33,466 nucleotides of DNA. Origin: Ignavibacteriota bacterium. GTDB lineage: Bacteria > Bacteroidota > Ignavibacteria > UBA10030. The notes under the pieces are model-generated. The model was not told the DNA's origin. It was given only the letters and a program-made list of their open reading frames with translations, and searched no databases. The translations under genes were made by a program, and so were the position numbers. Of the stretch, positions 16,033-23,851 are shown piece after piece; position 1 is the first letter of the stretch; each line of letters begins with the position of its first letter. Location: NCBI GenBank assembly GCA_003819715.1, contig RPQN01000025.1, positions 1-33,466 on the forward strand, written 5' to 3'.

Positions 16033-16787
16033 GGGCAAAAGCACCAAAATTTTCCATTCAGGATTTCACAATCCATTTCGGGAATGTTGCGGCGCTTAAA
16101 AATCTTACTCTCGATATATTCTGCAACGAGATTTTTACGATCATCGGCCCTGCAAATTCCGGAAAATCATCGCTCCTCCAATCGCTGAACCGTCTCAATG
16201 ATCTCAATGCAGCTTACCGGAAAAGCGGGAAGATACTCCTGGATGGGACCAATATCGACGAACTGGAGGTGGAATCACTCCGGAAACGCGTCAGCATTGT
16301 CTTTGCACTGCCATTCCCCCTCCCCCTGTCGATATTTGACAATATCGCGTACGGGCCGCGTATGCACGGGATAAAAAATAAAGCGAAGCTTGCAGGAATT
16401 GTCGAGAATAGTCTGCGCGAATCCTATCTCTGGGATGAAGTGAAAGACCGTCTGCACATTCCGGCCATGAATCTTTCGGGCGGCCAGCAGCAGCGCCTCT
16501 GCATCGCCCGGATTCTTGCCGTCGAGCCAGAAGTGATCATGTTCGATGAACCGACCTCCGGTCTCGATCCGATATCAACCGCGCGCGTCGAGGAAACCCT
16601 GCGCGTGCTGAAAGAACGGTATACCATTATCCTCGTGACCAACAATGTCGCACAGGCAGCGCGTGTAGGCGACCGGACGGCGTTTGTTCTCATGGGAGAA
16701 CTCGTCGAACTCAACGAGACCAAACGGCTGTTCACCACCGCTGTAGACAAACGGACGGATGACTACATCACGGGAAAATTCGGATAA
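16026..16787 (+). CDS. pstB: PstB-family ATPase with degenerate Q-loop and H-loop (PstB2)
   Basis: This 253-residue protein has a Walker A (GPANSGKSS, residues 41-49), a perfect signature LSGGQQQR (150-157) and Walker B VIMFDEP. The conserved Q-loop glutamine is alanine (VFALPFPLP, Ala94, codon GCA at 16305) and the H-loop histidine is asparagine (VTNNVAQAA, Asn206, codon AAC at 16641). In ABC ATPases these residues coordinate Mg/transmission and hydrolysis, so its own composite site should be impaired. ATG 16026 follows AGGAGG and overlaps the pstA2 stop; the track's long extension to 15708 is a pstA2 shadow. It is followed after 2 bases by PstB3, which carries the opposite lesion. Confidence 0.93.
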   Translation: MVGAKAPKFSIQDFTIHFGNVAALKNLTLDIFCNEIFTIIGPANSGKSSLLQSLNRLNDLNAAYRKSGKILLDGTNIDELEVESLRKRVSIVFALPFPLPLSIFDNIAYGPRMHGIKNKAKLAGIVENSLRESYLWDEVKDRLHIPAMNLSGGQQQRLCIARILAVEPEVIMFDEPTSGLDPISTARVEETLRVLKERYTIILVTNNVAQAARVGDRTAFVLMGELVELNETKRLFTTAVDKRTDDYITGKFG

Positions 16788-16789
16788 TC

Positions 16790-17548
16790 ATGAAAAAGTT
16801 GATCATTGAAACACGGCATCTCGATTTATTCTACGGCAGTTTTCAGGCGCTGACCGATATCAACCTCGGCATCGAAGAGAAAAATATTACAGCGCTCATC
16901 GGCCCTTCCGGATGCGGAAAATCAACTCTCGTGCGGGTCTTCAACAGAATGAACGATACGATCGAGGGCGTTCATACGAACGGCGAGGTGGAAGTCCTGG
17001 GTGAAAATATTTTCGGACCGGAAGCAGACCTCATCGCGCTCCGCCAGAAAGTCGGCATGGTGTTTCAGCGGCCCAATCCGTTTCCCTTGTCCGTCTACGA
17101 GAATATCACGTTCGGACTTGAAATCCATCACTCAAGGTCCAAAAAAGAATTTGGAGAGATGGTGGAACAATCGTTAACAGACGTCATGCTCTGGAACGAT
17201 CTGAAAGACCGCCTGGACCGCTCTGCGCTCCGGCTCTCCCTCGAGCAGCAGCAGCGGCTGTGCATCGCCCGCGTGCTGGCGATGAAACCGCAGATTATTC
17301 TCATGGATGAACCCTGTTCAGCGCTCGATCCGATTGCCACACTGCGGATTGAAGAGCTGATGCAGGAATTAAAGAGGAATTATTCGATTGTCATTGTGAC
17401 ACACAATATGCAGCAGGCGGCCCGGGCAAGCGACTATACGGCGTTTATGTATTTGGGCAATCTTATCGAATTCGGCAATACCAAAAGCATCTTTACGAAG
17501 CCCGTACAAAAGAAAACAGAAGAATACATCACTGGAAGATTTGGTTGA
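16790..17548 (+). CDS. pstB: PstB-family ATPase with degenerate signature motif (PstB3)
   Basis: This 252-residue protein keeps Walker [10 protein letters not shown] (38-46), Q-loop VGMVFQRPNPFP, Walker B IILMDEP, D-loop SALD and H-loop VTHNMQQAA. The ABC signature LSGGQ is replaced by LSLEQ (149-153, bases 17234-17248), losing both glycines that contact the gamma-phosphate in the partner's site. Paired with PstB2, which has an intact signature but defective Q- and H-loops, it would form one full and one dead ATP site. The gene starts 2 bases after pstB2, indicating tight co-expression. Confidence 0.93.
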   Translation: MKKLIIETRHLDLFYGSFQALTDINLGIEEKNITALIGPSGCGKSTLVRVFNRMNDTIEGVHTNGEVEVLGENIFGPEADLIALRQKVGMVFQRPNPFPLSVYENITFGLEIHHSRSKKEFGEMVEQSLTDVMLWNDLKDRLDRSALRLSLEQQQRLCIARVLAMKPQIILMDEPCSALDPIATLRIEELMQELKRNYSIVIVTHNMQQAARASDYTAFMYLGNLIEFGNTKSIFTKPVQKKTEEYITGRFG

Positions 17549-17564
17549 CAGGAGGAGAACAACA

Positions 17565-18035
17565 ATGGAACTGACCAAACATATTGCATTGGTCGCCCAT
17601 GATAACTGCAAAAAGGACCTGGTCGAATGGGTGGAATGGAACTGGAAAATACTGTTAAACCATAAACTTATCTGCACCGGAACCACCGGCCGGCTCGTAG
17701 AGGAAACCATCCTCAAAAGCCTCGAAAAAGATCATTCCATGAAGTACGACATTATGAAGCTCAAATCCGGACCGTTCGGCGGCGATCAGCAGCTCGGCGC
17801 TCTGATTTCGGACGGGCAAATTGATGTCCTGATATTCTTCTGGGATCCCATGCAGCCGCACCCCCATGATGTGGACGTCAAAGCACTGCTCAGAATTTCG
17901 GTGCTTTATAACATCCCGACCGCATGCAACAGATCTACGGCAGATTTTCTTATATCGTCGCATCTCCTGAACGATCCGTACATACAGAAGCTCACAGATT
18001 ATACGGAATATCTGGAACGCTCGTTGCCGTCATGA
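17565..18035 (+). CDS. mgsA: Methylglyoxal synthase
   Basis: This 156-residue cytoplasmic enzyme converts dihydroxyacetone phosphate to methylglyoxal and inorganic phosphate. It matches E. coli MgsA throughout: KHIALVAHDNCKKDLVEW, the phosphate-binding TGTTGRL, catalytic-Asp motif GPFGGDQQLGALI, and DVLIFFWDPMQPHPHDVDVKALLRISVLYNIPTACNRSTADFL with the catalytic His (PHD). A short insertion follows the TGTTG loop (LEKDHSMKYD). ATG 17565 is preceded by AGGAGGAG at 7 bases; the track's 17541 is upstream of that site. Its location between pstB3 and phoU2 strongly suggests Pho control. The family is inhibited by phosphate, so it would be most active during phosphate starvation. Confidence 0.95.
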   Translation: MELTKHIALVAHDNCKKDLVEWVEWNWKILLNHKLICTGTTGRLVEETILKSLEKDHSMKYDIMKLKSGPFGGDQQLGALISDGQIDVLIFFWDPMQPHPHDVDVKALLRISVLYNIPTACNRSTADFLISSHLLNDPYIQKLTDYTEYLERSLPS

Positions 18036-18097
18036 GGAAAGCAAACAAACGATTTTCTTAATTAAAGATTTGATGATCATGGACTGGAGACAGCATT

Positions 18098-18775
18098 ATG
18101 GAACGCCACTTTCAAAAAGAACTGGAAAGCCTTAAAACAGCACTCATTAAAATGGGAAGTGTCGTCGAGGAAAATATCGCCTCCGCGATCCGCACCGTCC
18201 TGGAAAAGAGCAACGGCCTTGCACAGAAGGTGATCGAAACAGATCAGCGCATTGATGCTCTGGAAATTGAAATCGATAACGCGGTGATCGATTTGCTTGC
18301 ATTGCAGCAGCCGGTGGCAAGCGATTTGCGGTTTATTATTGCAGCACAAAAGATCAATAACGATCTTGAACGGATCGGCGACCATGCAGTCAATATCGCG
18401 GAAGCCGCTGAAATATTACATTCGTTTCCCCAGTTTGAGATCCTGGAGGAAATTCCGAAGATGGCGGGTATCACGAAGTCGATGCTGAAAGATGCGCTGG
18501 ACAGCTTCATCCTGCTTGATCCGGTCAAAGCAAGGATGGTCATTACAACGGACGACCAGATCGACGACTTAAACCGGCTGGTTGCAAGAAAGATTATAGG
18601 ATGGGTGAAAACCAATACCCAGTCGATTGAATGCGGATTGGAGATGAGCAGAGTGAGCCGTGAATTGGAGCGGGTTGCGGATCTCGCCACCAATATCGCA
18701 GAAGAAGTAATTTTCCATACACAGGCGCGCGTCGTCAAGCATCATGCGGATGAGAAAGAACAGCCGGCATCATAA
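18098..18775 (+). CDS. phoU: Phosphate-signalling protein PhoU (copy 2)
   Basis: This 225-residue protein has two PhoU helical repeats. It is strongly similar to PhoU1 (MERHFQKELESLKTALIKMGSVVEENI; DALEIEIDNAVIDLLALQQPVASDLRFIIAAQKINNDLERIGDHAVNIAEAAEIL; ELERVADLATNIAEEVIFHTQARVVKHH). The N-terminal half is nearly identical between copies, while the middle differs. It ends operon 2 and has GGAG 10 bases upstream of its ATG. Two PhoU proteins, one per transporter, could give each Pst system its own signalling input. Confidence 0.95.
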   Translation: MERHFQKELESLKTALIKMGSVVEENIASAIRTVLEKSNGLAQKVIETDQRIDALEIEIDNAVIDLLALQQPVASDLRFIIAAQKINNDLERIGDHAVNIAEAAEILHSFPQFEILEEIPKMAGITKSMLKDALDSFILLDPVKARMVITTDDQIDDLNRLVARKIIGWVKTNTQSIECGLEMSRVSRELERVADLATNIAEEVIFHTQARVVKHHADEKEQPAS

Positions 18776-18831
18776 CTTCCCGAATGACGTGATGCCCGGC
18801 AGGTCCGCCCGGAGTCTTTTTTCCCTTTTCC

Positions 18832-21800
18832 TTACGACACTCCGCCGTCAATTTTCTTAGGAACAAAATTCGGATACAATTTTTTCAGGCAATCAGGGCA
18901 GACTCCGTGGCTGAACTTGGCCTGCGAATGCGCCTGGATGTATCCTTCAAGCTGCGTCCAATATCCTTTATCGTCGCGTATCTTTTTACAGCTTGAACAA
19001 ATCGGGACGAGCCCGCTCAGGACTTTGATATCTGCAATGGCCTGCTGGAGCTCGGTGATCAGCCGTTCGCGTTCGACTTCAGCCCGTTTGTGTTCGGTGA
19101 TGTCGCGTGCAATTCCGACGATCCCCACGACATTGCCGTTGTTGTCTATCAGCGGGACTCTCGACGTCAGATGCCAGCGCTGTTCCCCCGTATCCCGATG
19201 CACCGCAAGTTCTTCCTTGTCGAGCATTTCCTTTTTGTTTTGGATGACCTGTTTTTCATCATCCGTATAATGCTGCGCTAATTCCGGCGGGTTAAAATCG
19301 AATGTGTTTTTGCCGATAATACCGTTGGGATCTGTCAATCCCATCGACCTCAAGTGCGATAGATTATCGAGAAGGTACCGGCCTTCCACATCCTTGAAGA
19401 ATATCTTGTCGGGCAGGTTATCGATGAGTGTCCGGAGAAGATTGCGTTCGTTCTGGAGGGCTTCTTCTATAAACTTGCGCTCAGTAATGTCGCGGCTAAT
19501 ACAAACCAGACCAATGGTTTGACCTTTTTCATCTCGTAAAGGAAGCTTTGAAGTGGATAGCCAACGTTTCTGGCCCTCCTCATCAATCACATATTCTTCT
19601 CTGTTAATCACCTGCTGTCCGGTTTGTATCACTGTTCGGTCGTCGGCAATAAATCCTTCCGCTAATTCTTTCGAAAATAATTCAAAGTCGTCTTTGCCTA
19701 AGGCTTCCGCTTCTGATTGTAAACCCATGAAATGCACATCGGCTAAATTCGCAATAACTTTACGGTAATGTACATCTTTTATAGATACCGCATCAGGCAA
19801 ATTGTCAATGAGTGTCCGTAGAATTGTCCGCTCGCGCTGGAGTGCTTCCTGAGAACGTTTCTGATCTGTGATATCGTGTAAAGCTCCTACAATACCAACG
19901 ATCGCGCCATGTTCGTCGCGCAAAGGGATCTTGAATGAAAGGACATTTACCTTGTTTCCCTGTTTATCGAAATACGATCCTTCTCGTCCAAGGATGGGTA
20001 TACCAGACTGCAGAACTGATTGGTCTTCTGCAAAAAATGTTGCTGCGGTATCTGCCGAGAAAAAAACATCATCCGTTTTTCCGATAACCTCCGCCTCCGA
20101 CTGTGCTCCCATACTGCGAACATCAGCAGGATTTGAAATGATTTTTTTGCTTTCAAGATCTTTAACAAATACTGCATCCGGCAGGTTGTCTATAAGCGTT
20201 CTGAGTAGATTGCGTTCGTTCTGAAGGGCTTCTTCTGCCAGCTTTCGGCCGGTAATATCGTGCCCGATTCCGATCAAACCGATAATCTGATTGTGTTCAT
20301 CCCGCAGCGGTATTTTTGTGGTCACTAAAAAATGTTTCCGCCCTTTGCCGTCGATCACGTATTCTTCCCTGTTGATTACCGGCTGGCCGGTTTCAATGAC
20401 CGTCCGGTCATCAGCGATAAAACCTTCGGCCATTTCTTTCGGGAACAGCTCATAATCATCTTTCCCCAGGACATCCGCTTCCGAGGCGCGGCCAATATTA
20501 TTCACATCGGTACGGTTGGAGATTGTTTTCCGAAATTTCAAATCTTTCGCATAGATTGCATCGGGCACGTTATCGATCACGGTTCGGAGCAGGTTTCGCT
20601 CTTTCATCAGGGCTGCCTCCATCCTCTTTTGCAACGCCAGATCTCTTGCCTGCATCCACCATTGATAAATCCAGTAAATAATTCCGGCAACGACGATCGC
20701 TCCCAGTAATTGAAACCAGAGGGTTTGCCAATAGGGGGGCGTAATAATAATTGTAAGAGAGACGCCTTCTTCGTTCCACACGCCGTCGTTATTACTTGCT
20801 TTAACCCGAAAAGTGTATCTGCCGGCGTCCAGGTTCGTATATGTCGCTATTCGGTTTTCAGCATCGGCACTGCGCCATTGATTGTCGAATCCTTCCATCG
20901 TATAAGCATATCTGTTTTTTTCAGGATTTGTAAAATCCAATGCGGAGAACTCGAATGAAATAAAGTTTTCTTTATAGGGAAGTGTCAATAATTTAGATTC
21001 TGTGATCGATTCGTCCAGGACAATATTTCCATTTATTTTTTGTCCAACAGCTACCGAACCGTTATAAATTTTAAAATCTGTTAATACTACGCGAGGCGGA
21101 ACAGTATTGGTTGATAAACTTCTGGGACTGAATACAATAAAACCATTCGATTCCCCAAATAATAATCTGCCATCTTTCGATCTACAACTGGCATTTGAGA
21201 AATCATTGGCAATATTGAAGATATGAAAGACCCTTTTTTGGGGATCAAATTTTGAAATTCCTTTTTCCGAGCTTACCCAGATGTTATTATCATTATCCTC
21301 TAATATTCTTCTAATAGTATTGTCCGGCAGTCCATCTTTTTCAGTAATATTAACAAATTCATTTGTTTTTGTATTCAGCCTATTCAACCCTCCGCTATTA
21401 GCGCCAAACCACATATTCCTCTCATGATCTTCATAAATACAGGACATGCTATTTGTACTGATGCTGTTTATGAGATTGTTATGTCTATAATGATTGAAAT
21501 GAAGTTTCGGTGAGGATAGGTTGAAATCGTATTTGTATAATTCTATCATTTCCAGACCGCCAGAAGTGGCAATCCACAAACAATGACGGCTGTCTTCAAA
21601 TAAATCGGTCGTATAGACGCCAACAAAACTACCAGGATCGTTTGGGTTGTTTTTATAAGAATAAAACCGGTTTGTTTTCCTATCAAATAAATTCAACGTT
21701 CCTTCCAGTGTGCCAATCCAGAGATTATGTTTGCTGTCTTCCAATAAAGCCCATACATTATTGTGACTCAGCGAGTAATTGTCGCCCGGGACATTCATAT

Positions 21801-23187
21801 ATCGTATAAATTTATCTTCTTTTCTTTTATAACAATTGAGACCTTTCGTATAGGTGCCGATCCAGATATTACCTTCAAAATCTTCTGCGAGGCTTACGAC
21901 TACATTGCCGCTAATAGAGTTTGGATTAGAAGGATCGTGAAGGAAATGCCTGAAATTCTTTGTCCTATTATTCCAAAAGTTTAACCCGCCGCCATCAGTC
22001 CCAATCCAAAAATTTCCCTCTTTATCTTCGAGAATGGATGTCACCGATTTATTGCTCAAACTATTTTTGTCAAATGGGTTAGGTGTAATGTGCCTGAAAT
22101 TCGTGTTAGCCGCTTCAAACTTGTTCAAACCCATATTAAAAGTACAGATCCAGATAATACCCGATCTATCTTCAAAAGTTAAATTGACAGCATTGCTGCT
22201 GAGCGAATTCGGATTTGTTGTTTCGTTTTTACAATAATCAAATAAACCGGTTTTATTATCATAGAATGAAATCCCGCCTCCATCGGTACTGATCCATAAC
22301 ATTCCATCTTTTGCCTGGCGGATGTGTGTTACAATATTAGCGGATAAAGAATTTTTACCTGATCTATATAAATATTGTTTAAAAATATTGCGTTCTTTAT
22401 CCCACGAGATCAAACCTGCACCAGAAGAACCGAGCCAATATAAACCGGCGGAATCTTCTAATTGCAATGTTACAATATCGGTCTGTTTTTCTATGCCTGG
22501 AATATTTATTGGATAATGGTCAAAGTTGTCGGTTTGCGGATTATATCGGTCAATAATTTTATTACCGGCATTTATCCAGATATTGGATTTTCTATCTTCA
22601 TAAATGCAACTAATAGAATTTGCGCCGACGCTCTTCGGCTTATTATTGTCGTGTGTATATTGTTTAAAATGCGGTTTTATCTTACTGAAATCGGTTGAGT
22701 CATTGACGGGTAAATTCCAAACGCCCTTGTTATTTGTTCCTATCCATAAGATTCCTTTTGAATCCACAAGTAATCTTGTAAAATAAGTTCCTGTTGATGT
22801 GTCATTAGAGGAAATACGTACGAACCTGTCTTTCGCTTCATCATACATACTGAGCCCGGTGTGACAAATGATCCAAATCCTGCCATTATTATCTTCAGCA
22901 AGCCTCATGATTCCATCTGAAAAAAGTGTGGACGAATCATTTTCAACAGACTTATATACTTTAAATTTATAACCATCGTACCGATGTAGCCCATTCCAGG
23001 TTCCAATCCATAAAAATCCGCGTTTATCCTGTATAATTGCATTGACAAAGACATTAGAAAGGCCTTGGTTTTTAGAAAATTCCCTGAATACCATATTTCT
23101 GTTTTGCCCAATCGCATAATTCCCTGCGATGGCAAGAGTAAAAAATATGGTTAAGAAATTAAATTTTTGAAAATATTTCATATTCAT
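18832..23187 (-). CDS. Giant sensor protein: Reg_prop propeller, Y_Y_Y, TM, four PAS, Cys-rich tail, no kinase
   Basis: This is a protein of about 1451 residues. The order is: signal peptide (MKYFQKFNFLTIFFTLAIAGNYAIGQ); about 700 residues of Reg_prop repeats (FLWIGTWNGLHRYDG, NFWIGTDGGGLNFWN, NIWIGTYTKGLNCY and many more); a Y_Y_Y-like domain (YTMEGFDNQWRSAD...YTFRVKASNNDGVWN); one transmembrane helix (FQLLGAIVVAGIIYWIYQWW); four PAS domains each starting ERNLLRT-IDN-PD; and a tail with CSSCKKIRDDKGYW...FSHGVCPDCLKKLYP. No HisKA, HATPase, GGDEF, EAL or DNA-binding domain is present. The propeller part is visibly more AT-rich than its neighbours. The start is uncertain: ATG 23187 or 23181, both after the track's 23226, with no clear ribosome site. 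It converges with phoU2. Confidence 0.85.
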   Translation of the reverse strand: MNMKYFQKFNFLTIFFTLAIAGNYAIGQNRNMVFREFSKNQGLSNVFVNAIIQDKRGFLWIGTWNGLHRYDGYKFKVYKSVENDSSTLFSDGIMRLAEDNNGRIWIICHTGLSMYDEAKDRFVRISSNDTSTGTYFTRLLVDSKGILWIGTNNKGVWNLPVNDSTDFSKIKPHFKQYTHDNNKPKSVGANSISCIYEDRKSNIWINAGNKIIDRYNPQTDNFDHYPINIPGIEKQTDIVTLQLEDSAGLYWLGSSGAGLISWDKERNIFKQYLYRSGKNSLSANIVTHIRQAKDGMLWISTDGGGISFYDNKTGLFDYCKNETTNPNSLSSNAVNLTFEDRSGIIWICTFNMGLNKFEAANTNFRHITPNPFDKNSLSNKSVTSILEDKEGNFWIGTDGGGLNFWNNRTKNFRHFLHDPSNPNSISGNVVVSLAEDFEGNIWIGTYTKGLNCYKRKEDKFIRYMNVPGDNYSLSHNNVWALLEDSKHNLWIGTLEGTLNLFDRKTNRFYSYKNNPNDPGSFVGVYTTDLFEDSRHCLWIATSGGLEMIELYKYDFNLSSPKLHFNHYRHNNLINSISTNSMSCIYEDHERNMWFGANSGGLNRLNTKTNEFVNITEKDGLPDNTIRRILEDNDNNIWVSSEKGISKFDPQKRVFHIFNIANDFSNASCRSKDGRLLFGESNGFIVFSPRSLSTNTVPPRVVLTDFKIYNGSVAVGQKINGNIVLDESITESKLLTLPYKENFISFEFSALDFTNPEKNRYAYTMEGFDNQWRSADAENRIATYTNLDAGRYTFRVKASNNDGVWNEEGVSLTIIITPPYWQTLWFQLLGAIVVAGIIYWIYQWWMQARDLALQKRMEAALMKERNLLRTVIDNVPDAIYAKDLKFRKTISNRTDVNNIGRASEADVLGKDDYELFPKEMAEGFIADDRTVIETGQPVINREEYVIDGKGRKHFLVTTKIPLRDEHNQIIGLIGIGHDITGRKLAEEALQNERNLLRTLIDNLPDAVFVKDLESKKIISNPADVRSMGAQSEAEVIGKTDDVFFSADTAATFFAEDQSVLQSGIPILGREGSYFDKQGNKVNVLSFKIPLRDEHGAIVGIVGALHDITDQKRSQEALQRERTILRTLIDNLPDAVSIKDVHYRKVIANLADVHFMGLQSEAEALGKDDFELFSKELAEGFIADDRTVIQTGQQVINREEYVIDEEGQKRWLSTSKLPLRDEKGQTIGLVCISRDITERKFIEEALQNERNLLRTLIDNLPDKIFFKDVEGRYLLDNLSHLRSMGLTDPNGIIGKNTFDFNPPELAQHYTDDEKQVIQNKKEMLDKEELAVHRDTGEQRWHLTSRVPLIDNNGNVVGIVGIARDITEHKRAEVERERLITELQQAIADIKVLSGLVPICSSCKKIRDDKGYWTQLEGYIQAHSQAKFSHGVCPDCLKKLYPNFVPKKIDGGVS

Positions 23188-23746
23188 ATTGTTCAGTTTT
23201 CCGACCCGCTTACGTAAGAATGGCAATAGACAGCAACCGTTTCTATTTATCCTCTACGGATGGACCTCTCTCATTTACACAGGATATTACGAACAGTGAC
23301 ACTACATCACATTTACTGTAAGAACAATAAGATCAGGATTTGATGGATATTCAGAATAAAACGGATCATACAATACCCCTCTTCAACAGTCACAGCAATA
23401 ATACATATCATAAACAATGCCACCCGGTAAAAAAACGGCGGTTTGTTCGTGGAGACGGATATGGGCAAAAACGGTGAATATTAGCTTTTGCGAGCGCTGC
23501 AAAGCTTGCCTCTATATTCTTTTTCAGGGAACTGTTGAGCGGCGTCCGTTACAAAAGGAACTTTGGAGAAATTACAGAGTGTTCACCGATAAGCAGATAT
23601 TTCGTCCAATACTTCTTCATATTCCAGACAACAACTATAAACCACAGATATTTGTATTAAGGTACTCTATATCATTATCAAAATCAAAGTAAGCAGGATA
23701 ACCGTGCAAGGGTAGCTCAAAAATAAGCCATGCGAACCCTTAATAA
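23188..23746. other. Intergenic gap with no convincing gene
   Basis: This divergent region of about 560 bases lies between the sensor gene and uvrB. The only open frame of note (23417-23692 +, 91 codons) has no ribosome site, no domain and an odd composition rich in Arg, Lys and Cys, so I do not call it. The region presumably holds both divergent promoters. Confidence 0.5.
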
Positions 23747-23763
23747 TTGCTTTCGACAAGCAA
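23747..23763. promoter_or_regulatory. Palindrome upstream of uvrB, possible operator
   Basis: TTGCTT, spacer TCGAC, AAGCAA is a 6-bp inverted repeat located just upstream of the probable uvrB promoter. Because uvrB is a damage-inducible gene in many bacteria, this could be a lineage-specific LexA-type operator. It matches neither the E. coli nor the Bacillus LexA consensus. Confidence 0.25.
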
Positions 23764-23773
23764 ATAAAATATG

Positions 23774-23781
23774 TATTTTAG
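23774..23781 (+). promoter_or_regulatory. Possible -7 element (TATTTTAG) for uvrB
   Basis: TATTTTAG matches TAnnTTTG with one difference and lies 70 bases upstream of the uvrB start, next to the palindrome. Confidence 0.25.
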
Positions 23782-23851
23782 TTAGTAAAGAACCTCATAA
23801 TTGCACTTAAATGACACACTGGTACTTACGTGTAAGATTGAATTTCTATTT

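Noticed and set aside
18776-18831. T-rich convergent gap as a rho-independent terminator
   Set aside because: There is a T-run (CTTTTTTCCC), but I could not build a stem longer than 4 bp before it.
23417-23692. 91-codon plus-strand ORF before uvrB
   Set aside because: It has no ribosome site, no recognisable domain and an atypical composition, and sits in a divergent intergenic region.
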